Source: Priestia megaterium NBRC 15308 = ATCC 14581 (lineage in GTDB: Bacteria; Bacillota; Bacilli; Bacillales; Bacillaceae_H). From it: a stretch of 64,000 nt of DNA. How positions within the stretch are numbered: position 1 is the first letter of the stretch; each line of letters begins with the position of its first letter. The stretch spans positions 3,094,501 to 3,158,500 of the forward strand of contig NZ_CP009920.1 in assembly GCF_000832985.1 (NCBI RefSeq), written 5' to 3'. Below the pieces are notes generated by a model that ran no database searches, had not been told where the DNA came from, and saw only the letters and a program-made list of their open reading frames with translations. The position numbers and the translations under genes are program-made. Of the stretch, positions 32,648-40,690 are shown piece by piece.

Positions 32648-33079
32648 CGTTTGAAAATATCGAATGGAATGAAAATCTTTGTCGCTGGAATGAAAATGTA
32701 CGTAAATGGGGGAACGATCTAAAGCAGGGTGAGCGTTGAAAAACGTGGCATCACCGTAGCGCAATGCTTTTAGCAAGTAAGGCATTTCCTGTTTGAAAAT
32801 AGCGTGCCGTATGGCTTGAACGGACTTTTCCGTTTGTTCATTGCCAATAAATACGTATACATACAGCGTATCAACACCGTCTTTGTGGAGCCATTCGGCA
32901 AAAAGCTCATTTCGCTGTTCATTTAATTGATCAACAGCAAACTTTTCGTCGATCCAAAGAAATAAATCGTCTGTTTGTTCAGAATGTGTGAGCGTATAGC
33001 GTCGCCCAATAAAAGGAAAGGTGGGCGTGCTTCCTTGCCGGTATGTGACGCTAAATTGCTGAGGATTAAAAGCAGACAA
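32630..33079 (-). CDS. Staygreen-family protein
   Basis: The protein has about 149 residues from TTG 33079, which has AAAGGAAG at good spacing. A longer frame from GTG 33136 adds a basic N-terminal stretch. The sequence follows the staygreen (SGR, PF12638) pattern: SAFNPQQFSVTY, GRRYTLTHSEQTDDLFLWI, ELFAEW, LKALRYGDATFFNAHPALDRSPIYVHFHS. Plant SGR removes magnesium from chlorophyll a. Bacterial homologues occur in non-photosynthetic Firmicutes, where the native role is unknown. There is no tetrapyrrole gene nearby. It is convergent with the second capD gene. Confidence 0.8.
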   Translation of the reverse strand: MSAFNPQQFSVTYRQGSTPTFPFIGRRYTLTHSEQTDDLFLWIDEKFAVDQLNEQRNELFAEWLHKDGVDTLYVYVFIGNEQTEKSVQAIRHAIFKQEMPYLLKALRYGDATFFNAHPALDRSPIYVHFHSSDKDFHSIRYFQTPSHYA

Positions 33080-33227
33080 ACGGCATCTTCCTTTCACGCT
33101 TTTAAGTAGTTTATGCATAAAAAAGAGAAATTTCACACATTCGTCAAGAATTTTAAGCTGTTTTTCTTACATGCATACTTATGAAAAAGTTGTTACACTG
33201 AAGAAAAGAAATAGTGGGTGATAAAAG

Positions 33228-33395
33228 ATGGAGCCGCTGTATATTGTCTTATCAATTTTTTTAGCAGCGATGCTATCGTATGATATTGCTAAATTTGTTC
33301 GAGGGGACCGGCCAGATTGGAAAGAGGGTCTCGTGACGGGCCTTGTGTTCGTGGGCTTTTTAGCAGCCATGCAAATGGCTTTTCACATTGTATAG
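33228..33395 (+). CDS. Small two-helix membrane protein
   Basis: The 55-residue frame has two hydrophobic helices (LYIVLSIFLAAMLSYDI and GLVTGLVFVGFLAAMQMAF) separated by a charged loop KFVRGDRPDWKEG. The ribosome site is weak. Repeat copy C begins 9 bases after the stop. Codon use and the clear helix-loop-helix pattern support a real gene, but no family is recognised. Confidence 0.55.
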   Translation: MEPLYIVLSIFLAAMLSYDIAKFVRGDRPDWKEGLVTGLVFVGFLAAMQMAFHIV

Positions 33396-33403
33396 CGACG
33401 AAA

Positions 33404-33731
33404 GAAGCTGGGACAAACGTATTTTAGTTGAAGGAAGATCCGAACGATGAATCGTTCGGATCTTTTTTTGTTAGGATGAACGGAGATTTCATCTATGTAG
33501 TGGCTTTTAGCTGTTGATTGGAGGGCAAGGCGAAGACTCCTGCGGGAAAAGCGGAATAGGTGAGACCTCGCAGGAGCGTCAGCGGCGAGGAGGCTCACCG
33601 GCCGTCCGCGGAAAGCGAAGTCTTGTACGGAAATCAACAGCGTTGTAACAAGCGATCTACACCCGATCATTTATCCTATTTATTTGTTTTTCGATTGAAT
33701 TAATGTAGATATGTCTCAATCCCTTTTTTAA
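33404..33731 (+). repeat. Dispersed repeat, copy C (full length)
   Basis: This is the longest copy in this orientation. The head is GAAGCTGGGACAAACGTATT, with a terminator-like hairpin ATCCGAACGAT/ATCGTTCGGAT ending in seven T. The core GCTGTTGATTGGAGGGCAAG runs through GACTCCTGCGGGAAAAGCGG, GGAGGCTCACCGGCC and CCGCGGAAAGCGAAGTCTTG to ACGGAAATCAACAGC. The tail ends TATGTCTCAATCCCTTTTTT. GC is far higher in the core than in the surroundings. Core arms can fold on each other. Confidence 0.88.
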
Positions 33732-33825
33732 AGATATGCCGGATAAGTTTAGTCCGGCAATACTAAAAAGCTTGGATATCGAATAAGCTGTTGTATACTG
33801 CATTTTTGATAAAGGGGCTTTTTAC

Positions 33826-34299
33826 TTGTATCGAAAAAAAACACTGCTTTTGAAGCGAAGTTTAGGAGTAGCTGTGTTTCTTTCTGTTATTGCGCTGGGA
33901 GTTTGGATGTTTCAATTTACATTCTTTTCTCCAAGTCATCAAGCCAAATCTGCCGTAAAAGAATTTTATACGCTAGAACAGGAAGGAAACTTTTCGGAAT
34001 CATGGGACCTTTTTCATTCATCCATGAAAAAGAAATGGACAAAAGGTGCATACATACAAGATCGAGCACACGTATTTCTCAATCATTTCGGGGTAGACAC
34101 CTTTACGTATTCCATTGAAGATGTTGAAAAAAGAAAGAGCTGGAAGATGGAAAATGATCGTAAAGCGTTTTCTGTTGTTTACGAAATGACCGTTATCCAA
34201 ACGTATAAAGGGAAATATGGAAACTTTGATTTGGTGCAGAAAGTGTATGCTGTTCGTGAAAAAGGAGAATGGAAAGTCGTGTGGGATTATAAACAGTAG
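33826..34299 (+). CDS. Membrane-anchored NTF2-like protein
   Basis: This 157-residue protein starts at TTG 33826, with AAAGGGG seven to eight bases before it. The N-terminal basic segment and one membrane helix (LGVAVFLSVIALGVWMFQFTFF) anchor an extracellular domain of about 110 residues: AVKEFYTLEQEGNFSESWDLFHSSMKKKW ... YAVREKGEWKVVWDYKQ. Such a helix-then-strands pattern ending in a W-K-V-x-W strand is typical of NTF2-like folds. No active site is recognised. The gene appears single. Confidence 0.6.
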   Translation: MYRKKTLLLKRSLGVAVFLSVIALGVWMFQFTFFSPSHQAKSAVKEFYTLEQEGNFSESWDLFHSSMKKKWTKGAYIQDRAHVFLNHFGVDTFTYSIEDVEKRKSWKMENDRKAFSVVYEMTVIQTYKGKYGNFDLVQKVYAVREKGEWKVVWDYKQ

Positions 34300-34428
34300 G
34301 AGAGCCTGCTGTTTTTTTATTTTCATAAGAAATGAGCATACCTCAGCTGTTAATAGGCCTCTTTTTTAACAGAAAAAACGTTATGTTTTTTTGCGAGTGG
34401 GTAAAATGAAAGAAGGAGGCGAACACAG

Positions 34429-35088
34429 ATGAAATTTAAAACGATTTTATTTGATGCATATGGAACGCTGTTTGATGTACATACCGTTATTGAAACGTGT
34501 GATAAGCTGTATCCGGAGCGGGGAGAAAGTATTAGCCATTTATGGCGTTTGAAGCAAATTGAATATGCAATGCAATATCAGCTGATGGGACGATACGTTG
34601 ACTTTTATACATTAACAAATCAATCCCTAAAATATGCAGCAGAAGCAAATGATATTGATTTAACGGAACATGAAGAAAAAATGCTGATGAGTGCTTACAT
34701 GAAGCTGAATGTCTACGATGAGGTCAAAGAGGTGCTCGCCTATTTAAAAGAAAAAGGATATCGTCTGGCTATTTTTACGAATGGTCCTAAGCACATGATT
34801 GATCCGCTTGTTTCTTATCACAACATGAATCATTTATTTGAAGACGTTATTTCCGTAGACGAAATCAAACAGTACAAGCCTACGATGGCAAGCTATCACT
34901 ATGCAAAAAATAAAATGAACGCAAAAAGAGAAGAAGTATTATTTTTGTCATCGAATACATGGGATATTGCCGGTGCTAAAAACTACGGGTTCGCAACGGC
35001 TTGGGTCAACCGAAAAGGAAATGTAGCTGAACATAAAGAATTGCAGCCAAACGTAATCATTAAAAGCTTAAATCAGCTTATTAAATAA
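34429..35088 (+). CDS. Haloacid dehalogenase type II (HAD superfamily)
   Basis: The protein has 219 residues behind AAGGAGG. The HAD nucleophile motif FDAYGTLFDV is at residues 8-17, followed by a helical cap, IFTNGPKHMIDPLV (motif II Ser/Thr region with Asn), KPTMASYHYA (motif III Lys) and SSNTWDIAGAKNYGFATAWVNR. The AYGTLFDV and SSNTWDIAGA forms are those of L-2-haloacid dehalogenases rather than of phosphatases. The native substrate in this organism may be another 2-substituted acid. A terminator follows. Confidence 0.85.
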   Translation: MKFKTILFDAYGTLFDVHTVIETCDKLYPERGESISHLWRLKQIEYAMQYQLMGRYVDFYTLTNQSLKYAAEANDIDLTEHEEKMLMSAYMKLNVYDEVKEVLAYLKEKGYRLAIFTNGPKHMIDPLVSYHNMNHLFEDVISVDEIKQYKPTMASYHYAKNKMNAKREEVLFLSSNTWDIAGAKNYGFATAWVNRKGNVAEHKELQPNVIIKSLNQLIK

Positions 35089-35089
35089 A

Positions 35090-35120
35090 AAAAGAACGAG
35101 CATTAAGCTCGTTCTTTTTT
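35090..35120. terminator. Bidirectional terminator
   Basis: AAAAGAACGAGC and GCTCGTTCTTTT around ATTAA, with A/T runs on both sides, between convergent dehalogenase and csbD genes. Confidence 0.85.
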
Positions 35121-35301
35121 ATTTATTGCTAAATGTATCTTTTGTTTCGCCTACTGCTTTTTGAGCATTTCCTTTTGTTTTCTCAGCTTTTCCTTCACGC
35201 TGAAGGTCGCGGTTATTCGTTGCATTTCCGACTTGATCTTTTACTTCACCTTTAGCTTTTGATACATTTCCTTTAACTTTATCTCCTAAACCTTTACTCA
35301 T
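35119..35301 (-). CDS. csbD: CsbD family stress protein
   Basis: This 60-residue hydrophilic protein is rich in Lys, Gly, Ala and Asn, with the CsbD repeats GLGDKVKGNVSKAKGEVKDQVGN and KAEKTKGNAQKAVGETKDTF. In Bacillus the family belongs to the SigB general stress response, and its biochemical role is unknown. It has an AAAGGAAG ribosome site. No SigB promoter was identified with confidence. Confidence 0.9.
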   Translation of the reverse strand: MSKGLGDKVKGNVSKAKGEVKDQVGNATNNRDLQREGKAEKTKGNAQKAVGETKDTFSNK

Positions 35302-35444
35302 TTTAATCTTCCTTTCTATTAGTGATTAAGTAGTGTTACTTGTCTGTTCCACCGTTAGAAAGAAATTAAACATATTTTCTGATTTTGACCTAAACAGAAG
35401 CTAAGCCTGCGATATTAAAAAGTAATGTGTAGGCACTATCATCA

Positions 35445-36011
35445 TTATCGTTCGGAGGTTTTAAGTTCCCATTCATCATAAATCTGAGATTCATAAGGCC
35501 ATGACAATAAGCTTAAAGATTCCACTGCTTTTAGAACAAGAGGAGAAGCATTATCGATGTTAAGATCCTGCGGTGCGATCCACAATGCTTCCAAAGAATC
35601 TTGTCCTTCAAACTGGACCGGGTTGGAAAGAAGCTCACCGCTGGCAATGTCTACGTGATAAAAAACGGCAATGTGATGTACGTGGGTAAATTCTTTCCAC
35701 TTACAGGGATACTGAAAATCCGTTGTACCCGCTTGAGAAATAATAGTAATTTCAAAGCCCGTTTCTTCACTAAATTCTCTTTTCATCGCATCTGTTAATG
35801 TTTCACCGTGTTCTAGCTGTCCGCCTGGCAAATCAAAGCGATGAATATACGGCCCTCTATTTTTTCTTATAACAAGCAGCTTGTCATCTCGCATACAAAT
35901 TCCATATACGCCAAAGGCGCGATCATAGTTTGGTTCCATCTTTTTTTCACTACTTTCTATAACAGAATGGCTTGATAAAGCATCATTTGATTTCTTTATC
36001 CTACCATACAT
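35445..36011 (-). CDS. Nudix hydrolase
   Basis: The protein has up to 188 residues; ATG 35933 (EPNYDRAFGVYG) is an alternative start about 26 codons in. The Nudix box is intact: GGQLEHGETLTDAMKREFSEETGFEI, matching Gx5Ex7REUxEExGU. The remaining domain has HHIAVFYHVDI and DSLEALWIAPQDL strands. Nudix enzymes cleave nucleoside diphosphates linked to other groups, and the substrate cannot be named. It lies 18 bp after the YngK-like gene's stop side on the same strand, with no sign of a shared role. Confidence 0.9.
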   Translation of the reverse strand: MYGRIKKSNDALSSHSVIESSEKKMEPNYDRAFGVYGICMRDDKLLVIRKNRGPYIHRFDLPGGQLEHGETLTDAMKREFSEETGFEITIISQAGTTDFQYPCKWKEFTHVHHIAVFYHVDIASGELLSNPVQFEGQDSLEALWIAPQDLNIDNASPLVLKAVESLSLLSWPYESQIYDEWELKTSER

Positions 36012-36029
36012 TTTGCTATAGAACCTTTT

Positions 36030-37580
36030 TTAATGAGATGCTTTTACAGTAAGCGTGCGGGAAACAGCACTTTCGTTATGCAAACGGTCAACAGAGGTTA
36101 CAACATATGTGTACGTTTGATTTTTGAGTGCGCTTTGATCTACAAACAATTGTGTTTCTCCTGTTTTCCGAACGGTTGTCAGCAAGTTTTCTGCGTTATT
36201 AATGTCGCCTCGTATATTGCCTTGGAAGCGATAAATGGCATAATATGCGGAATCATTCTGCTGATGATCTCGAATTTCAAACGCTGCTTCTTTTGTATGA
36301 GGGCCCGCGCTTTTTAATTTTGGTGCTTTTGGGGCCGTATCATCAAGCCAAGGCATTGACGGAATAAGAGCAGGATGTTTATAAATATCGTTTTGCAGCT
36401 TGTCTTTTATTCCTAGTGGGTTTCGGTTCAAATCTTTCAGGCTAAAATGCATGCTCCCGTGTACTTCTGGAAATTGGTGATTCAGAGCAATTTGTCTTGA
36501 ATACTCATCGGGATCAGACCATGCTTCCACCGCGTTGTTATTAATTTTGTAAGCAGCTTGTCCAATATAAAGGTGAACTGGCTTTCCACGAACTTCATCT
36601 CTCCACCAGTTGAGCAGCGTATCGTAAGCAGCGGGTTCAAATCCGATATTCCAATAAATTTGCGGAGTGATGTAATCAACGTATCCATTTTGAATCCACG
36701 TACGCGTATCGGCATACAAATCATCGTAGTTTGTTTGTCCAGCAGTAGTCTCAGAGCCAGTTGGATCATTAGCGATGTTTCTCCACACGCCGAACGGACT
36801 GATACCAAACTTCACGTATGATTTTGTTTTTTTAATAGACGTATTTAAATCTCGAACAAGCTGATTAACATTGTCTCGTCGCCAGTCTTCAATGTTGGAA
36901 AACGTTTGAGCACCGTAGGTTTCATATGTTTTTTGATCTGGGAACGTTTGCCCTGCAATTTTGTAAGGGTAAAAGTAGTCGTCCATATGAACAGCATCAA
37001 TATCATAGTTTCTTACGACTTCGAGCACTTCTTCAATAATAAAGTTTTTTACTTCTGGAATACCTGGGTTATAGTAGAGTTGTTTTCCGTAGGAGACGAC
37101 CCAATCAGGATGTTGTTTGGCAGGATGATTATCGGCAAGTTTGTTTAAATCAGTATGATTCATGGTAATGCGATAAGGGTTAAACCATGCGTGGAATTCT
37201 AAGTTGCGCTTGTGTGCTTCCTCCACCATAAAAGCTAGAGGATCGTAGCCGGGATCTTTTCCTTGTGTACCCGTTAAATATTCTGACCACGGGCCATATT
37301 TCGACGGATAAAAGGAATCAGCGGTAGGTTTAATTTGAACCACCACAGCATTCATCCCCATCTTTTTTACTTCATCTAGCAAATAAGTAAACTCTTTTTT
37401 CTGCTGCTCAACCGGAAGACCAGGCTGAGAAGGCCAGTCAATATTGTATACGCTTGCAATCCAAGCGGCCCGAAGCTCCCGTTTTTGATACGTGGTAGGT
37501 ACATCTGCTTTAGCAGGTAACGCGCTCGAACAAAACAGCAGTAAAAACAAGATGCCTCCTATACATTTTTTAATATCCAT
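36030..37580 (-). CDS. yngK: Secreted glycosyl hydrolase-like 10 protein (YngK family)
   Basis: The protein has 516 residues from ATG 37580, behind AAGGAGG. A signal peptide (CIGGILFLLLFCSSALPAKA) is followed by the GHL10 domain: ELRAAWIASVYNIDWPS, NAVVVQIKPTADSFYPSKYGPWSEYLTG, FHAWFNPYRI, DAVHMDDYFYP and YVDYITPQIYW. The C-terminus (PKAPKLKSAG...) is fibronectin III-like. Such enzymes act on cell-wall-type glycans outside the cell. It is divergent from the amino-sugar recycling operon. Release of wall fragments for that operon would be a coherent role but is inference. Confidence 0.88.
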   Translation of the reverse strand: MDIKKCIGGILFLLLFCSSALPAKADVPTTYQKRELRAAWIASVYNIDWPSQPGLPVEQQKKEFTYLLDEVKKMGMNAVVVQIKPTADSFYPSKYGPWSEYLTGTQGKDPGYDPLAFMVEEAHKRNLEFHAWFNPYRITMNHTDLNKLADNHPAKQHPDWVVSYGKQLYYNPGIPEVKNFIIEEVLEVVRNYDIDAVHMDDYFYPYKIAGQTFPDQKTYETYGAQTFSNIEDWRRDNVNQLVRDLNTSIKKTKSYVKFGISPFGVWRNIANDPTGSETTAGQTNYDDLYADTRTWIQNGYVDYITPQIYWNIGFEPAAYDTLLNWWRDEVRGKPVHLYIGQAAYKINNNAVEAWSDPDEYSRQIALNHQFPEVHGSMHFSLKDLNRNPLGIKDKLQNDIYKHPALIPSMPWLDDTAPKAPKLKSAGPHTKEAAFEIRDHQQNDSAYYAIYRFQGNIRGDINNAENLLTTVRKTGETQLFVDQSALKNQTYTYVVTSVDRLHNESAVSRTLTVKASH

Positions 37581-37712
37581 GTTCGTTCCTCCTTCTTTTT
37601 TGGTTGAGATAAAATTTCTTTCATAATATAGCATGTGGTCGTTATATTCACAATAGATTTTAATAAAATATTCTGAAAAATAAAATAAAGTTTTAAAAAT
37701 ATCAGAAAAATA

Positions 37713-37741
37713 TTGAAATTAAACTTCAGAAAAAATATAAT
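37713..37741 (+). promoter_or_regulatory. Promoter and probable RpiR operator of the recycling operon
   Basis: TTGAAA (37713-37718) and TATAAT (37736-37741) have a 17-base spacer. TGAAATTAAACTTCA (37714-37728) is an inverted-repeat site that overlaps the -35 box. It fits the TGAA-N7-TTCA style of RpiR/MurR operators. Three CAGAAAAA-type repeats lie around it (37670-37735). Confidence 0.6.
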
Positions 37742-37795
37742 AATGGTAATTTAAAGAATATTTTAGAAATACGTTACTTAACGATGGAGGAATTC

Positions 37796-38650
37796 ATGCG
37801 CCAATTTTCCGTACTTACTTTAATCGATGCACAAATGAATCATTACAGTCCTGCTGAGGGAAGAGTAGCTGATTACGTGTTAGAAAATCCTACGACCACG
37901 TTGAACTTAACGACCAAACAGCTAGCTAAGCAGTGTCAGTGCAGCGAAGCTACGATTATTCGTTTTTGTCAGCGTGTAGGAATCAATAGTTTTAAAGAAT
38001 TAAAGATTGAATTAGCAAAAGATGCCCATAAGGTGAATAACGAGCAGCTGCCGAATCTTCCGGTTAATTTTGAAGACGAGACCGAAGCCGTGCTTGAAAA
38101 AGTCATGAGTAAAAGTATGAGCGCACTTATGAACACAAGTCGTTTAGTGAGCTCTTCTGCAATTGATGCAGCCGCGGAAGCTATTCATGGAGCGAAGCGA
38201 GTGTTTTTATACGGAGCAGGGGGATCATCTGTAGTTGCGCTAGATGCTCAGTATAAACTGCTTCGAATTGATATTTCAGCGCTGTTTTCATTAGACAGTC
38301 ATGTTCAAATGGTGATGGCTGCGAACATGACAAAAGATGATGTGCTGTTTGTAGTATCGACTTCTGGTCAAACAAAAGAAGTGGTGGAACTGATGCAAAT
38401 AGCCAAAGATAAAGGAGCAGCGGTTATTTTGCTAACGCAGCACGGCTCATCGCCAGCTTCTAGATTAGCTGATATTCTGCTGACTATTTCAGTAGAAGAA
38501 CAGCATATTCGAATTGGAACGATGAGCGCTCGTATTGCTCAGTTAGCCGTTGTAGATGCGATGTTTATACGGTTATGTATTCAAAAAGGCAATCAAGTGT
38601 TTGAACGCATAATCGATACACATAATGTAATTCAAAAAATAAAGAGGTAG
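37796..38650 (+). CDS. RpiR/MurR family regulator
   Basis: The protein has 284 residues from ATG 37796, behind ATGGAGG. The N-terminal helix-turn-helix of the RpiR family (YSPAEGRVADYVLENPTTTLNLTTKQLAKQCQCSEATIIRFCQRVGI) is followed by a SIS sugar-phosphate isomerase domain (FLYGAGGSSVVALDAQYKLLRI; FVVSTSGQTKEVVELMQIAKDKGA). SIS domains of this family bind phospho-sugars, and MurR binds MurNAc-6-phosphate, the substrate of MurQ encoded by the last gene here. It is the first gene of the operon and likely its autoregulated repressor. Confidence 0.92.
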   Translation: MRQFSVLTLIDAQMNHYSPAEGRVADYVLENPTTTLNLTTKQLAKQCQCSEATIIRFCQRVGINSFKELKIELAKDAHKVNNEQLPNLPVNFEDETEAVLEKVMSKSMSALMNTSRLVSSSAIDAAAEAIHGAKRVFLYGAGGSSVVALDAQYKLLRIDISALFSLDSHVQMVMAANMTKDDVLFVVSTSGQTKEVVELMQIAKDKGAAVILLTQHGSSPASRLADILLTISVEEQHIRIGTMSARIAQLAVVDAMFIRLCIQKGNQVFERIIDTHNVIQKIKR

Positions 38651-38664
38651 GGGGAAACGAGAAA

Positions 38665-38970
38665 ATGAAGGTATTGTTTGTATGTTCTGGAGGAATGTCA
38701 AGTTCGATTGTGGTAAAAGCATTAAAAACGGAAGCACAAAAGCACGGAACGGATATGGAAGTGCTGGCAATTGGGACAAATGAAGTGGCAGAGGAAATTC
38801 AAAAAGGCTGGGATGTTGTAATGGTTGCACCGCAGATTCGCCACCGGTTTAACGCAGTGAAAGCGGAAGCGGATAAAGCCTCTGTTCCGTGCGGGCCGAT
38901 TCCGCCGCAGGCTTATACGCCGCTTGGAGGTCCGACGCTTTATAAAACGGTTCAACAGCTCGTTAGCTGA
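38665..38970 (+). CDS. PTS lactose/cellobiose-type EIIB component
   Basis: This 101-residue protein begins with the phospho-cysteine loop VLFVCSGGMSSSIV (Cys at residue 8) and has the usual single-domain size. It accepts phosphate from EIIA and passes it to the sugar entering through EIIC. The EIIC gene follows after a hairpin and the EIIA gene lies 4 kb on. The Lac/Cel/Chb family moves beta-linked disaccharides, and the neighbours suggest an N-acetylated wall disaccharide or chitobiose. Confidence 0.93.
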   Translation: MKVLFVCSGGMSSSIVVKALKTEAQKHGTDMEVLAIGTNEVAEEIQKGWDVVMVAPQIRHRFNAVKAEADKASVPCGPIPPQAYTPLGGPTLYKTVQQLVS

Positions 38971-38971
38971 G

Positions 38972-38996
38972 GAAAGCAGGTGTATTCCTGCTTTTT
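38972..38996 (+). terminator. Intra-operon hairpin/attenuator between EIIB and EIIC
   Basis: AAAGCAGG and CCTGCTTT around TGTATT, then TTAAAT. It is a terminator-like structure placed 2 bases after the EIIB stop and 55 before the EIIC gene. Confidence 0.55.
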
Positions 38997-39050
38997 AAAT
39001 AAATAAGGGGTTTATTACACAAGGGGAGAATATAGAGGGGGAAAGGGTAT

Positions 39051-40352
39051 ATGAGCAAATTTGTGTCATTTTTAGAGAACAATTTATCAGGACCTATGGC
39101 CAGGTTATCGGAACAGCGGCATCTTCAAGCCATTCGCGATGGTGTTATTTCCGCTTTGCCGTTCATTATCATCGGAAGTTTTTTCTTAATTTTAGCATTT
39201 CCGCCTGTGCCGCAAGATAGCACAATTGCAAAATGGGCAGCTGATAACAGCGCCAATATTTTAATACCGTATCGCGTAACGATGTTTATTATGTCTTTAT
39301 ATATAGCCTTTGGGATAGGGTATAACTTGTCCAAAAGCTATAATCTCGATCCGCTGTCAGGAGCGCAAATTGCAGTAGCTGCACTACTTCTTACGGTGAC
39401 TCCAAAGCTGATTGAAGAAGAAGGATTTATGCTTCCAATGACAAACCTTGGAGGTCACGGTTTGTTTGTAACGATGATTGTATCGATTTTATCGGTCGAA
39501 ATTCTCAGGTTTTGTAAAGCAAAAAATGTCACCATAAAAATGCCGGAACAAGTGCCGCCTTCGGTATCGAGGTCTTTTGAAGCACTAATTCCGGTTGCGA
39601 TTGTTGTTGTACTTATGACGATTATTACCATTGTTTTAGGTATCGATCTTCACCATTTAGTTGATAAACTAGTTGCTCCGCTTGTGGAAGCTGGAGATAG
39701 TTTAGCAGGAGTATTAATACCGGTTTTCTTAATTACGTTTTTCTGGTCATTTGGTATTCACGGCGTCTCTGTTGTTGGGACAGTGGCACGGCCTGTATGG
39801 GAAGTGTATTTAGCCAAAAATGCTGAAGCGGTAGCAGACGGAGCTTCCACACTTCCGTATATTGCACCTGAAACGTTCTTTCAGTGGTTTGTTTGGATCG
39901 GAGGATCTGGAGCGACGCTGGGCCTTGCTTTAGCAATGCTGTTTTTCTCAAAATCCAAATATTCGAAAGCGCTTTCTAGGACATCTTTTATTCCGGCGGT
40001 TTTTAATATTAACGAACCAATTATTTTCGGTTTGCCAATTGTCTTAAATCCTATTTTAATTATCCCATTTATCATTATCCCGATTATTACAACGATCATT
40101 TCATACGCAGCAACGGCGACAGGTCTTATTACGCCAACCTACGTAATGGTTCCTTGGACGCTCCCGGCGCCGATCGGAGCTTATCTATCGACCGGAGGAG
40201 ACTGGCGGGCGGTTGTGCTAGTCGTTATCAATATTGCTATTTCTGTTGTCATTTATCTTCCGTTCTTTAAAATGTACGACCGAAAGATGGTCGAAATGGA
40301 AAAAAGCGATGAAGCAACGGTTGCACCATCTGATAGTTCAGTTCAAATGTAA
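39051..40352 (+). CDS. PTS cellobiose/chitobiose-type EIIC permease
   Basis: This 433-residue membrane protein has about ten hydrophobic segments, including the family start FLENNLSGPMARLSEQRHLQAIRDGVISALPFIIIGSFFLIL. It has FFWSFGIHGVSVVGTVARPVW and the signature FNINEPIIFGLPIVLNP, whose Glu contacts the sugar in ChbC-type structures. Standalone EIIC proteins of this family import cellobiose, chitobiose or lactose. The ribosome site GAGGGGGAAAGG precedes the ATG. Confidence 0.93.
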   Translation: MSKFVSFLENNLSGPMARLSEQRHLQAIRDGVISALPFIIIGSFFLILAFPPVPQDSTIAKWAADNSANILIPYRVTMFIMSLYIAFGIGYNLSKSYNLDPLSGAQIAVAALLLTVTPKLIEEEGFMLPMTNLGGHGLFVTMIVSILSVEILRFCKAKNVTIKMPEQVPPSVSRSFEALIPVAIVVVLMTIITIVLGIDLHHLVDKLVAPLVEAGDSLAGVLIPVFLITFFWSFGIHGVSVVGTVARPVWEVYLAKNAEAVADGASTLPYIAPETFFQWFVWIGGSGATLGLALAMLFFSKSKYSKALSRTSFIPAVFNINEPIIFGLPIVLNPILIIPFIIIPIITTIISYAATATGLITPTYVMVPWTLPAPIGAYLSTGGDWRAVVLVVINIAISVVIYLPFFKMYDRKMVEMEKSDEATVAPSDSSVQM

Positions 40353-40357
40353 AGAAA

Positions 40358-40386
40358 GAGAAGCCAACTTGTTTGGCTTCTATCTC
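40358..40386 (+). terminator. Hairpin after EIIC
   Basis: GAGAAGCCAA and TTTGGCTTCTATCTC flank CTTG; there is only a short T run. Partial termination within the operon is possible. Confidence 0.5.
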
Positions 40387-40407
40387 TTTAGTAGGAGTTG
40401 AGGGTCA

Positions 40408-40674
40408 ATGTTTGTGCGGTTTCGATATAAAACTGTGTTTTTATTTCTGCTAACCATGGTTCTTTGCAACGTTATTTTTACACCTCTGCTGCAGTATGCT
40501 GGTTTACCAGCGCAGCATAGTTTATTTGCCATTACAAGCCTATCAGCAGCACTGCTTACAACATTTATTTCCATTCGGCTTTCAAACGCAACTTTATCTA
40601 AAACCGCCGTTTGTATACGCTTTGTTTTGCTTGGAATAGGGTGCACAGCCGTTACATATTTAGCCGTTTTTTAA
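40408..40674 (+). CDS. Small membrane protein in the recycling operon
   Basis: This 88-residue protein has three hydrophobic segments (TVFLFLLTMVLCNVIFTPLL; HSLFAITSLSAALLTTFISI; FVLLGIGCTAVTYLAVF). No family is recognised. It sits between EIIC and the GH4 gene, on the same strand and 16 bp before the next start. It may therefore be a helper of the transporter, but nothing in the sequence proves this. Confidence 0.6.
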   Translation: MFVRFRYKTVFLFLLTMVLCNVIFTPLLQYAGLPAQHSLFAITSLSAALLTTFISIRLSNATLSKTAVCIRFVLLGIGCTAVTYLAVF

Positions 40675-40690
40675 CAAGGAGGGGCAAAAA

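Noticed and set aside
33383-33670. Minus-strand open frame over repeat copy C
   Set aside because: It lies inside the dispersed repeat. Similar frames at 19020-19349 and 58775-59137 come from other copies of the same repeat, and none has a ribosome site.
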